64,000 bases of DNA. Origin: Guadua angustifolia. Taxonomy: Eukaryota; Streptophyta; Magnoliopsida; Poales; Poaceae. The stretch's first letter is position 1. The number at the start of each line of letters is the position of its first letter. The position numbers were made by a program, and so were the translations under genes. The DNA lies in NCBI GenBank assembly GCA_036346375.1, contig CM070520.1:47821854-47885853 (forward strand), in the 5' to 3' direction. The notes beneath the pieces were generated by a model. The model saw only the letters and a program-made list of their open reading frames with translations, was not told the origin of the DNA and searched no databases. Of the stretch, positions 11,166 to 22,339 are shown in pieces.

Positions 11166-11926
11166 CCGAAAATTCTAATAAAACAAAAATAAATGTTTTG
11201 AATATGAATATAATTATTTCTGGGTTTTATTGATATTATTGGTTTTTATTGGACTTTTTTTGGAATTTTGTGTTGTAAGAAAAACCAGATAAAGAGAATT
11301 ACTAAATAGATGATGGTAAAAAGATAAAAGGTAAAAGTAAAATTTTAAAAAATATATATTAAAATTTTTATCTCTTAGAAAAACTTTTTACCTGGTAGAT
11401 TTAATTTTACTGTATAGTAAAAATAAGGCTATTCCTAGTAGAGAGTTTCGTTTCATGGTTTCTAAGATTACCATGTCATGTAAAGAAATTTGAGTAGATG
11501 AATGAAACAATGGCTACAATGCACAGTTTCATTTCACGGTTTCATATGCTAACCATCGCATTTAATTGCAAGGCACAAGATTAGGCGAAGTTGGATGAAA
11601 TGAAACTCTATAGCCCTCGATCTTAGTTTCAACAGTTTCATAGTCTTGGAAACAACAGACACCCAATTTCATCCCGATGAAACTCATTCTCTCTCTTCAT
11701 AATTATCATGCCATGTCATCCAAATTGCTTATGTGTCACATCATTTAATGGGAATGAAACCTCCACTGAGAATGACCTAATTAATAATTGAAAAGACAAC
11801 CTTTTGACTAAGAACAGTGTACAGTCAGCATTAATGAAAAATCTGCCAACCTTATCTCGTTCTAATAAAATTACCATAGTGTACCTAATGCATTATTTAC
11901 TCTGGTAATGCATTATTTACCATAGT
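11166..11926. other. AT-rich insert between leader copies
   Basis: No gene seen. At 11435-11775 there are many GTTTCA/TGAAAC words on both strands, giving weak inverted symmetry, which suggests a small degenerate DNA element. At 11870-11930 a short phrase (TAATGCATTATTTAC) is directly repeated. Confidence 0.35.
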
Positions 11927-12094
11927 GTACAAACATCATTGTATATTGTAGCAGTCGATGTAACCAATAGGACCCACCACTTGACTCCCAGAAAGTTATT
12001 TGTATGTTGCTCAGACGGCCATTCTTTTCTCCAGTTTGCAATTGTGTTTCCCTGTGTCGCTGCGCGTGTGTTCTTGGGAGCTCCGAGTGCTGCA
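11927..12094 (+). promoter_or_regulatory. 5' leader of the intact NLR (leader copy 3)
   Basis: The third copy of the leader, directly continuous with the ATG at 12095. The reading frame stays open through the leader to 11939, but the conserved MAEL start shared with the gene at 1310 and the match to the non-coding relics argue that translation begins at 12095. Confidence 0.6.
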
Positions 12095-15000
12095 ATGGCC
12101 GAGCTGATCATGGGGCCGCTTATCGGGCCGCTTGTCTCCATTGTGAAGGAGAAGGCGTCCAACTACCTCCTGGAGCAGTACAAGGTGATGGAGGGCATGG
12201 AGGACCAGCATAAGATCCTTATGCGCAAGCTGCCGGCCATCCTGGACGTCATCACTGATGCCGAGGAGCAGGCGGTCCACAAAGAAGGGGCCAGAGCCTG
12301 GCTTCAGGAGCTCAAGAAGGTGGCATATGAGGCGAATGACGCCTTCGACGAGTTCAACTACGAGGCGCTCCGCCGCAAAGCCAGGGAGGATGGGCACTAC
12401 GGCAAGCTCGGCCTCGTGGATACAGTAAAACTCTTTCCTTCTCACAACCGCATTACATTCCGTATCAGGATGGGCAACAAGCTTCGCCAGATTGTACAGA
12501 GTATTGAGGAACTTGTCGCAGAGATGAATACTTTTGGGTTCAGATACAAACCTCAACCGCAGCTGTCCAATGAAGGGAGGAAGACGGATCCTAACATCTA
12601 CGACCCTGTGAAGATTGCTGAAAGATCAAGAGGCAAAGATATTGAGAAGGTTGTTGAAATATTGCTTGGTCAAGCTAGCAACGCAGATCTCGCGGTTGTT
12701 CCCATCGTTGGAATGGGAGGGCAGGGCAAGACTACCTTAGCGCAGCTTGTTTTCCATGACCCTCAAGTTCAGAAGCATTTCCAGTTGCGGCTTTGGGTGT
12801 ATGTGTCTGACAACTTTGATGTGGATTCTCTGGCTAAAAGTATAGTTGAAACAGCAGCTACCAACAAGAAGGATGATAGCAAATCATCACAGGATCGCCT
12901 TCAAAAAGAAGTGAACCAAACAGCTACCTACGAGAAGGATGATAGCAAATCACCACTGGATCGCCTTCAAAAGGTGTTGAGCGGACAGAGATACCTCCTT
13001 GTATTGGATGATGTCTGGAAATCTGGGATCAACTTCTCTCATAAGTGGGAGAAGCTGAAGGCCCACCTTCAAAATGGCGGCATTGGTAGTGCAGTACTGA
13101 TAACAACTCGTGATGAAGGAGTGGCTCAAGCAATAGGTCCAGTTGAAGCTTACAACCTCACAGCTTTGGAGAAAAGCTTCATAGAGGAAATTATCAAGAC
13201 AAGAGCATTTGGTGCTCAAAAGGAGGGAAAGCCTGAGCTACTTGAGATGGTTGGTGAGATTGCGGACAGATGTAAGGGCTCTCCATTAGCCGCAACGGCA
13301 CTGGGCTCGGTACTGCGTACCAAGACCAGCGTGGAAGAATGGAGGGCTGTGTCAACAAAAAGCATCATCTCTGATGAGGAGACTGGAATTTTACCAATAC
13401 TCAAGCTCAGCTACAACGACTTACCGGCACACATGAAGCAGTGCTTTGCGTTCTGTGCTGTGTTTCCCAAGGATTACGAGATTGATGTTGTCAAGATGAT
13501 CCAATTATGGATGGCAAATGGATTTATCCAAGAGCAAAAAGAAGTTCGCCCTGAAACCATTGGGCAACAGATATTCAACGAACTGGCCTCAATGTCATTA
13601 TTTCAGGATGTGAAGTATGTCCCAGTTGACGAAGATAAAAGCATACATGGGTATTGTTCTAGAAGGACATGTAAAATCCATGATCTCAATCATGATGTCG
13701 CACAGACTGTTATGCAAAAGGAATGTGCCACTATAGCTAAGAGACCAAGTCAAACGGAGTTGTTTCCAAGTACTGCTCGCCATTTGCTTTTGACATGCGA
13801 AGATCCAGAAACTCTTTTGAATGATTCTAAAATGCAAATGTCTCCAGCTATCCAAACACTGCTATGTCCTCATGGCAAAGTATCTGGTTCGTTGCAACAT
13901 CCACCAAAGTATAGCACAGTGCGAGCACTACATATCTGTCAAGATCGAAGTACATTCCTACTGAAACCAAAGCACTTGCGTCACCTGAGGTATCTTGATC
14001 TCTCAAAAAGTCATATCGAAGCACTTCCTGAAGATATAATCATTCTATATAACCTCCAAACATTGAACCTTTCTGCCTGCAAGTATCTTTGTCAACTTCC
14101 AAAGCAAATGAAGTACATGAATGCCCTCCGTCACCTCTACACCGATGGATGCATCCAGTTGAAGTGCATGCCGCCAGATCTCAGACGACTCACTTCCTTA
14201 CAGACACTTACATGTTTTGTAGTGGGTACTGGCTCGGATTGCAGTAATCTTGGAGAGCTACAGCATTTAAACCTGTGTGATCGACTAGAGCTAAGGCAGC
14301 TAGAAAATGTTACACAAGCAGATGCAAAAGCGGCAAACCTCAGAAATAAGGAGGAACTCAGAGAGCTGACTTTAACATGGCGTGAGGAGGAGCAACAGCA
14401 TAATGATGATATGGTGCTGGAGCATCTAGAACCTCATGATGGGCTGCAGGCTCTAACGATAGATGGCTACCGAGGCACCACTTTTCCGGAGTGGATGGAT
14501 AAGTTGCTAAACGTGATTGAGCTTCGTTTGTCTGGTTGCAAGAAGCTTGAGAAGCTTCCTCCACTCTACCAGCTAAGAGAACTACAACTTCTTTCTCTGC
14601 GTGGATTGGCAAAATTGAAGTTCTTGTGCAGCGGTGATACATCCTTTACATTTCCAAAACTGAAGGAGCTTGAGCTAATAATTCTGCTAGAATTCGAGAG
14701 ATGGTTGGAAACAGATGGGCGGATAGGGGAACAGATAATGTTTCCTCAACTTGAGAAGCTGTCAATCAAGAACTGCAAAAAGCTAATGGCATTACCGGAA
14801 GCACCACTGCTGCTTGGAGACCATACAAGTTCCAATTCGGCATTTCCAGAATTAAAGGAAATCTGGCTAGATGATTTAGATAGTTTAAAGAGCTGGGGGA
14901 TGATGGAAGGAACGACGGATGGTGAGCATTGCTCCTTCCCTAACCTTGAGATTGCTAATATTAAAAAATGCCCTAGGCTAACAAGTTTTCCTCAAGCACC

Positions 15001-17040
15001 GAAGCTCACTAAATTACGAATAAGTAGTGGCAACCAACAGATTTATCTATGGGCTGCTAGATACATGACTTCATTGTCCAATTTGAAATTGGAATACGAT
15101 GGCGGAGAAATAGAACTGCCGGCTGATCTGGTGGACGGCAAGGAGAAACAGAACCATAAATCCCCTCTGTCGATTATTAGTTTTGATGGCTGCAACTTCT
15201 TCTTCCGCTCAAGTGCACTAGCGCTATGGAAATGTTTTGTACAACTCCAATATTTGATAATTGTTGGGTGCGATGGGCTCGTCCACTGGCCAGAAAAAGA
15301 GTTCCAAAGCTTGGTATCCTTGAGGGCATTAGTTATTGAAAAGTGTAATGAGCTGACTGGATATGCACAACCTCCTGACCAATCAACATCAGAAAGGAGT
15401 CAACTCCTACCATGTCTTAAGTTTCTAATAATAAATGATTGTAAAAGTTTGGTGGAGATCTTCAATGTGGCCGCATTTCTCCAATTCATGATTATTACTG
15501 CTTGCCCTATGCTTAAGTTTAAATTTCAGAATCAGGTTGCGAGTTTGGAGAGGACAGATCAGGTTGAACAGCAGGAAGAGTCTGCGGTAATTCAAACTGG
15601 CACTGACATCATGCACTCCACAGCTGTACAAAGGCTGTCACCATCAACCACGGAGCTTTTCCTTCCATGCCTGAAATCTCTATCATTAGAAAGTTGTGAT
15701 AGCATTTCAGAGCTTCTCAATCTTCACTCGACCCTCACGCATATCTTCATTAAGGAGTGCCGTAATATTGAGTCCTTATCAGGCCAGCTGAATGCCCTAC
15801 AAAAACTAACAATTATTGGCTGTAAGACATTGAGATCACTGGAATCTTGCTCGGGGGAGCTTCCATCATTGAAATCCCTGGAACTTTGCAATTGTGATTG
15901 CCTGGCGAACATACCAAATGGGCCACAAGCATACACGTCCCTTCAATCCCTTACCATAAAACATTGCCGTGGTATAAAGTCGCTCCCTACATGCCTGCAG
16001 CAACAACTCAACCACCTTAAGGAGAAAGATATAGACGCTCGTATTGAAGGTACCTTCCAACAAACTCATACATCCATTTGCTTTCGCTCCTTTGGTTCCT
16101 AAATATATATCATTTTAACTTTTAAATTTTTGTTTTTAAATACATATCATTCTACAATTCCGAGATAACTTTTTTGCCTTCTTTCCTTTGCATACCCATG
16201 CCTATTTCTAAGGTCATACTACTAGATGAAGGAGGATATTATGGTCTTTTATACACATGCCTTAGTTGTTATACAAAATCATATAATAATATTTATTTAG
16301 GAATGGAGGGGGTATTATGTTTTTTTAAAATTATTTAAAAAGAGAAAGGAACTAAGCCAAGTGCAATACATCCAAGCTTTCCGATTTGGCACTAATTTTC
16401 TAGTTGCAAAACCATTTGTCCATTCGGTGGTAAGAAATAAAGTTTGAGAGGTGCTTCTATGCTATTCTTTTTAAATGCTGCACAAATATTAAATCATGAA
16501 TGAAGAGTAAATGATGATTACTTATCTCTTCATTTGCTTTAAAATTTATGCAATTTGTATTAGGAGGGAAAGTATAGAAGCACTGCTCAAAGTGTTGATA
16601 TGGTCGGAGATAAGAGCATTTTGGTCCTTAAACTCAGGGCTTTGGCAATTATAGTACCTAAACTATTCTGTTGGATCATTTTGGTCCATCAATTTCACCC
16701 CTAGTCGAAAAGAAGCCCTTAGTGTAGTTGACACAAATACTCAGTAGATTTAACAAAACCCGATCGAACGGGCTGAAGCCCAACTCCAAAAGTTAGGTTC
16801 CAAAATGTACCACAGTCCAAAGCTAGATGAGTAATTTAATTATCTTGCACCTTTCTTATATAAAGAATGGTTTTGTTTGAACTCCCATGGACAATGTGCC
16901 ATACATTACAAGAGTCCCTAGTTAATTCTCATGTACTATACATTGATTTGCACATATAAATTTTAACATTCATTTATGATTCAGGGCCTAGGCTATCAAA
17001 ACCGAAGACTTGGAAATATGCCATTCGCAGAGGCTGCTGA
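12095..17040 (+). CDS. CC-NB-ARC-LRR disease-resistance protein (RGA type), full length
   Basis: Exons 12095-16049 and 16985-17040 give about 1336 aa. If unspliced, the frame would stop at 16102. Rx-type coiled coil with NDAFDEF (81-87). NB-ARC: P-loop GMGGQGKTT (206-214), kinase-2 LLVLDDVW (301-308), RNBS-B GSAVLITTRD (331-340), KGSPLAA (394-400), CFAFCAVFPKDYEID from 450. The MHD position reads NHD (532-534), whereas the truncated paralogue has MHD. A 22-residue tandem duplication begins at residue 259. LRRs run from about residue 625 to the end, first regular (LRHLRYLDLS, LQTLNLS), then long and irregular. The second exon adds the usual RGA tail PKTWKYAIRR. It is a cytoplasmic NLR immune receptor; no effector can be inferred. 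Confidence 0.92.
12869..13000 (+). repeat. 22-residue tandem duplication inside NB-ARC (second gene)
   Basis: Units 12869-12934 and 12935-13000 are the counterparts of 2069-2200 in the truncated paralogue. Both encode KDDSKS...DRLQK blocks, and the spacing of kinase-2 from the P-loop is lengthened by 22 residues. Confidence 0.85.
16050..16984 (+). other. Terminal intron of the NLR gene
   Basis: Donor GAAG|GTACC at 16049/16050 and acceptor TTCAG|GGCCT at 16984/16985. Splicing joins the LRR end (ARIEG) in frame to a 56-bp exon coding for the conserved PKTWKYAIRR tail. The AT-rich intron contains a possible small transposon piece at 16600-16800 with mixed repeats. The call rests on the known tail of monocot RGA proteins; I have no transcript. 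Confidence 0.7.
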
Positions 17041-17260
17041 GGTAGAAATAGCAGACTGAAGCCCTGAGCAAAGATTTCACCAAGGTATGTAATATCAACG
17101 AGTTTCTGAATCCTGCCGATTGGTTTCAGATGATGCTCCTCGTGCTGACTATATGTGCCTTCCTTGTAGGATTATTGTTTCCAGAGTTCCAAATTGTGGA
17201 TTGTTGTGACTTGGAGTAGAATGTACTACTTAACCTACCTGAAGATAATCTCGACTACAA
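17041..17260 (+). other. 3' UTR of the NLR with a probable small intron
   Basis: After the TGA at 17038-17040, a short intron is suggested by AAG|GTATGT at 17085 and TTGTAG|GA at 17169 (85 bp), followed by GTTTCCAGAGTTCC. The placement is inference from splice-like signals only. Confidence 0.4.
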
Positions 17261-17584
17261 CGTCATTTGATCGAATTTTTCGATTGCAAGAGCACTGAAA
17301 GCGTCGAGTTGCAACGAAAACAAGTAGCTGATCCCTTTTCTTTTCAAATATGTTGTATTTAAATTCGTTTGTGCTCCCGTATAAGAGAGATGCCTAGCAC
17401 TTTCTCGTGACACAACTGTCCACATGAGTGCACAGGATACTGCTTCTCATAGATCAACATTTGAACATCCTAAGCTCCATTACTATGAGCTTCAGCAGAC
17501 AGTGCCATTAAATCCTGCAAAAACCAATTGATAAATCAATCTGATTATTCTAAGATACATTGAGATGGTACTCTCCAGTCCCTC

Positions 17585-17731
17585 GTCCGTATATTCTCCA
17601 GAGCCGGGCAGCTCGAAACTAGCGTTATCAATGGCTAGTTGGACCTTGAGGATCCGAGCATGTCACAACAGAGCTTGTCGGATCCATAAATCAATCTGAG
17701 GTTCATTGTCGTAGTCGTCAAACCAATAATA
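17585..17731 (-). pseudogene. F-box/LRR protein remnant
   Basis: Read on the minus strand it encodes EPQIDLWIRQALL, then a stop in place of a Cys codon, then HARILKVQLAI. This parallels the DEPQINLWLRHALLCQARIL segment of the F-box/LRR pseudogene at 37.9-39.8 kb. No F-box or FBD part is left next to it, and the Helitron at 17732 cuts it off. 17261-17584 holds nothing I recognise. Confidence 0.55.
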
Positions 17732-18258
17732 CCTATCCTTATAGCGCCGAGATTTCCCCCGCGAATAGGCCTTTCGGAAAATTAAAAATTACGTTTAGAT
17801 CCTTTTTCTGAATTTTTTTTAATAAAATAGACCCGAAAAATATCGAAATTACGTTTAGGTCCCTCCGCATTTACATTTAGGTCCTTCCGGTGATTTTTAG
17901 TGGAGCGGACCCCGGGAAAAAAATTATCTCTCTACAGTTAAAAAAAACACAAATTTGGCGAAGGTTTATAGCAGCCCATAGATTCGCCGACGGGTCCGAA
18001 CCGCGGTTTTCTAAAAAAAAAATACAGATTCGTTAAAGATTTATAGCAGCCCGTAGATTCGCCGACGGGTCCTGACAGCGGTTTTCTAAAAAAAAAACAG
18101 ATTCGTTGAAGGTTTATAGCAGCTCATGATTCGCCGATTTGTCCTACCAACCCATTTTTTAAAAAAAAAACGAAAACAAAAAATACAACCAAATTCCTCA
18201 GATTTTTCACGCTACATCGTCGTACACGACGCGGCGTAGCGCGTTGTGTTCTTGCTAG
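17732..18258 (+). mobile_element. Small non-autonomous Helitron
   Basis: The 3' end is CTAG (18255-18258) followed by host T and preceded by a GC-rich hairpin (ACACGACGCG, loop, CGCGTTGTGT). The 5' end, CCTATCCTTATAGCGCCGAG, is related to the start of the Helitron at 55688. A host A precedes it, giving A^T target use. Inside are three copies of a unit of about 75 bp containing GGTTTATAGCAGCCC and GATTCGCCGACGGGTCC. There is no Rep/helicase ORF. Confidence 0.7.
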
Positions 18259-18270
18259 TTGATATCAAAG

Positions 18271-18504
18271 TCACGCAAATCCAGTGACCGCCGCGCAGAG
18301 CAGCAGCAGATTGTTCACGGATCCGTTGAGATTCCCATAGTACTCTAAATAGTACAACGGAGGTTGAGCATCCTCCAACCATCTCCAGAGGTGATTGCAC
18401 GTAGTACTGCAGCACGACTTGAACAGTCCGTGGTAACTCTCGTTGATGTCTCCGGTTCCCAGGAAAAAGTCGCACTCGTGCTGGTCGGGCAACACCGTCA
18501 TCAC
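18271..18504 (-). other. Unrecognised ORF between two Helitrons
   Basis: A 77-codon open frame on the minus strand with several Cys, Trp and Tyr residues (CNHLWRWLEDAQPPLYYLEYYG) and non-random, gene-like base composition in an AT-rich setting. It lies outside both flanking Helitrons. It looks like a fragment of a host gene, but I cannot name the family. Confidence 0.3.
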
Positions 18505-18596
18505 GCGGCCGGCCAGTCGGTCGGTCGGTGCTTAGGGGCTGTTTATTGATAAACATCTGACCTTATTTTAGAGAAACTGGATGCATTTATTATTAA

Positions 18597-20793
18597 CTAG
18601 CAAGGTGGCCCGCACACTTACGCGTGCATCATCCTTAAAGCATATTTAGATAACTTGGCAATACACATGTGATTTTGCCTTTTGGAAATAGATTGTTGCA
18701 TAACTCTATTTGTCATATTTTAATATTATATATTATAGAAGAGAATATACTCACTCCGTTTCCCAATATTTGTTACATGTAACTGAAATTTTCTTCTTCA
18801 AGTACTTGCATAGTAAAACAGTAAACATAGTGTAATATAATATTTTCCATTTATATCGGCATCTCTTAATTTCATTATTGCAATGCTTGTCTCTATCTTT
18901 CGGTACTTCTTTTAATGCATATCATATTGTTTATACTAGTATAGCCGACTGAACATATATCGATGTATCACCATCTTAATCCCTCTATTCCATAGAGGTC
19001 CACTGAAAATTAGTAGTCAGGATGCTTTCTTTCTATTTTTGAGAATTTTTAGCATATATTTTCTTAACGACGGTAAAAAACCTATCATCCACTTATATAC
19101 AAATCAAATTCCTTACTTTCTTTTAATTTTCCTCAAATTATCATATTTTTGGAATTTTAATTCTAAATAAAACCAAAATCCATATTTTTCACTTACTATG
19201 GAATAGAAAAACAATCTCAAATTTCCTTTTATTGTTATTCTTATGTTATTTGTTCATTTAATTTATAATTTCATTTTTATGTTAGAATTTGTATATAAAT
19301 CTAACTACTAATTTTCATCTAATTTTTATGTACAAATTTAATTTAGAGTTCATATGAAAATCAAATGGCTAATTTTATTTTATTTTTATTCTGAATTTAT
19401 GTTAAGTTTTATTCTAATTTTTTTATTTTGCATACCGCTTTTAGGTTTGAATTGGTACATAAAACCAATTTATAATTTTTATTTTGAATTTCAGCTACGA
19501 TAGGTTTAAATTTCGAGTTTGTATGAAAGATAATTGGTTGATTTATTGTTTTATTTTTTAATACTAACTTTTGTTATTTTTTATTGTACTTGTTATGGAC
19601 TCTTCTTCTAATATAAGTAGTTAATTTTATTGTTATTTTATTTAATTTTGAATATTAGTTTTAGGTTAGCATTCATATGCAAACCCACTGGCTGATTTTT
19701 TATCTTTTTTAATTTTATCTATGTAAGGGTTTTAATTTGGAGTTAGTATGAAAATCAAATGGCTAGTTTCTTTTTACTTTTTATTCCAAATTTTGGTTAT
19801 TTTTTATTGTACTTGGTATGTACTATTTCTTTTAATATAAGCCATTATAACTCGTGTATGCTAAATAGACAATTAGATGTTTTTATTTAAATGATAACAT
19901 TAGTGACTACTATAGTTCAACTTAGTTATAGTCCACCAGATTAGAGGCAATATGTCCACCCCTAGCCCTCATTTATATAAATATTTTGCCCACTCATTCC
20001 ATCCGAGCTGCACAACTTAATCCCACCTACCACGTTGGAACACCTTGGACACATCAACACAAAACAGACAAGTCAATGGGATAGTGACGCTGGGGAAGGG
20101 GGTATATCAAACAACTATGCACTTGTAGGGGCATGTGCCACAAAAAGTACCTATGGACGAATCAAACTACGTCTAACTTATAATGGTAATATTTATTTTT
20201 TTCTTAGTAACTCTAAAACACTTGTACAATTTTTTTAATGCTTTTCATATTTATTAATGAGGGAATCTCTAGCTCACTAAGTTAAGAAAATATCTCCAAT
20301 ATCATCGATTCGATCACAACACTTAAATCCTAATTTTAGGGAATGTTTTTTATTTCATTACATGGGAATTTCTAGCTAGGAAGTTAAGGAAATAGCTCCA
20401 ATCTCAGTAGTTCAATCATGACACTTAAATTGTAAGTAATTTTGTATGGCTTGCAGTACAAAATCGTATGACAAATCACAAAACCTATGTGCTGCTAAAT
20501 CAGATTAGATGCTTTCTTTTAAATAATATCATCCAATATAGCTACTATAGTTTAAATTCGTTAGGATCCACCAGATTTTTAAAAAAATAACATCCAATGG
20601 TTACTATAGTTCAAGTTTGTTATGGTCCACCAGATTAAGGACTAGATATTTTCTATTTTTAGAAAAAGATCCGATGGCGGTTATAATTAGGGTCCACCAA
20701 ATTAAGGGCTAGATATTTTGCTTTTTTGTAAGAATTTTTAGCCTATTTCTCTTTGTTCTTAGCGACTCTCATGAGCTTTTAATATATAATAGA
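18597..20793 (-). mobile_element. Non-autonomous Helitron, 2.2 kb
   Basis: On the minus strand it begins TCTATTATATATTAAAAG (5' end at 20793, host A before it) and ends in CTAG at 18597 with host T after it. A GC-rich hairpin (GCACGCGTAAGTGTGCGGGCC) lies just inside the 3' end. The interior is very AT-rich, with repeated phrases such as AAATCAAATGGCTA and GTCCACCAGATTA. No transposase or captured exon is evident. Confidence 0.7.
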
Positions 20794-20849
20794 TAAGAAG
20801 TTCAACCAAAATTGTTGTTTGATAAGTAGACTTATAAGGCTAACATCAC

Positions 20850-21784
20850 ATCCCACCATTTCCGCCTACCTCACGCCTGAGTGTTTTATGATGATTTCCT
20901 CCAATTAGGGGAGACAAACAGAAGATTGCATACACTTGATTGGGACTCACTGGGCATACAACCAACAGACCTAAGTCTCCTTGAGGAGCCTTTCCAGCTC
21001 GAAGACATTAGGAACGTGGTGTTCTCTTTGCCAGCAGATAAGGCGCCGGGCCTAGACAGTTTCATCGGCCTGTTTTTTAGATGTGCTGGCAGATCATCCA
21101 GTCCGATCTCACGTACGGCAGCAATACGTCAGCTCTACAACCTCGATGGCCGAAAATTTCACCTTCTCAACTCGACAAACATAGTGCTTCTGCCCAAGAG
21201 GCAAGATGCAGCGGGCATAGCTGACTACAGGCCAATAAGCCTCATTCATAGTGTCAGCAAAATTTTCTCCGAGCTTCTGGCCAACAGATTAGCGCCCTCT
21301 CCTAGAGACATCATTTCTATTAGTCAGACAGCCATCATAATAAAGAAGAGATCTACTCACGACAATTTCCTCTACATCCACAACCTAACCAGGGAGCTTC
21401 ATAGGAAGAAGAGCCCGGCACTCTTCATTAAGCTTGACATTTCTAAGGCCTTTGATTTGGTCAGTTGAGAGTATCTTCTAGAGATATTGGAAAAGATAGG
21501 GTTCGGACAGAGATAGAGAGAATGGGTTTCTATGATCCTTGCTTCGTCATTCTCTAGGATTCTTCTCAATGGAATGCCAGGTCGGTCTCTACGACATAGA
21601 AGAGGCTCTCACCAATGCTATTCATCTTGGCCATTGACCCACTTCAGCGCCTCATCGCCAAAGTTGCCAAGGACGACTTAATCTCTCCTATACTGCTGCG
21701 GTCAACAAGGCTCCACATCTCACTTTATGCCGATGATGCGGCCAACTTCGCAAAACCAACCGCATGGGAACTACAGGTCATCCA
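20850..21784 (+). pseudogene. LINE (L1-type) reverse transcriptase, 5' part
   Basis: A 5'-truncated LINE. RT motifs in order: FSLPADKAPGLDSF, NIVLLPKRQDAAGIADYRPISL (RT1-2 region), FIKLDISKAFD, and a later-frame YADDAANF catalytic box at about 21727. A stop at 21466 and a frameshift near 21610 show that it is dead. It is interrupted at 21784 by a gypsy element. The rest of the same LINE lies at 26921-26957 and 35288-36410. Confidence 0.88.
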
Positions 21785-22200
21785 TGATGTGGCCTAGGGT
21801 TAGCTTCTGGAACACCAAGTCGAAGGGAAGGGATAAGGGCTGCAGAACTCCCTCACACTCCCAGGGCTGAATCCCTGGAGAGATAGAGGCTCTGTCCGCA
21901 GGATTAACTAGAAAAGGATCTTCTTTATTGCCTTTCCATAATGGCCGGCTACCCCTTTATATAGCCCTGGGCCTTCCTAACAAATAACTCTAAAGATAGA
22001 GATAAAGACACACTTGAATAATAACTAAATAACAGCCAAAATATCTAACCAACTAACTAGCAGATAGAATGTTTAACAAACTAACTCTCCTTTATCCTGT
22101 TGCTGCACAAATCCCTGCGGCTGCTGCACTCATGGAGCTTGGATTGCTGGAAAGCTTACGCCGACGACGCTCATAGACCTTCCCAATAAAAGCATCCACA
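21785..22200 (-). repeat. Gypsy 3' LTR (left copy)
   Basis: A direct copy of 26500-26919 with scattered substitutions. The outer end is TGATGTGGCC and the inner end is CCACA. The C-terminal coding end of pol overlaps into this LTR. Confidence 0.88.
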
Positions 22201-22275
22201 GCACTTCCACCCTCTTGGTGAAACAACTCGTCCTCGAGTTGGAATTGAGGGTATCTCTCCTTGAACACTTCCAAA
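22092..22275 (-). pseudogene. Chromodomain tail of gypsy integrase
   Basis: Minus-strand frame with YPQFQLEDELFHQEGG and GKVYERRRR, the usual end of a chromovirus integrase in which a chromodomain targets insertion to particular chromatin. It is out of frame with the main integrase ORF (separated by stops near 22280-22340) and runs into the LTR. Confidence 0.65.
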
Positions 22276-22339
22276 CGCTCCTAAGTGGCGCCCCTTGGTG
22301 AGCAGCCCAGCCTAATGCACCAAGAGTCCCCAAACTCCC

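Noticed and set aside
11939..12094. N-terminal extension of 52 codons for the full-length NLR
   Set aside because: The region is a leader repeated twice upstream without a gene, and the paralogue starts at the equivalent of 12095.
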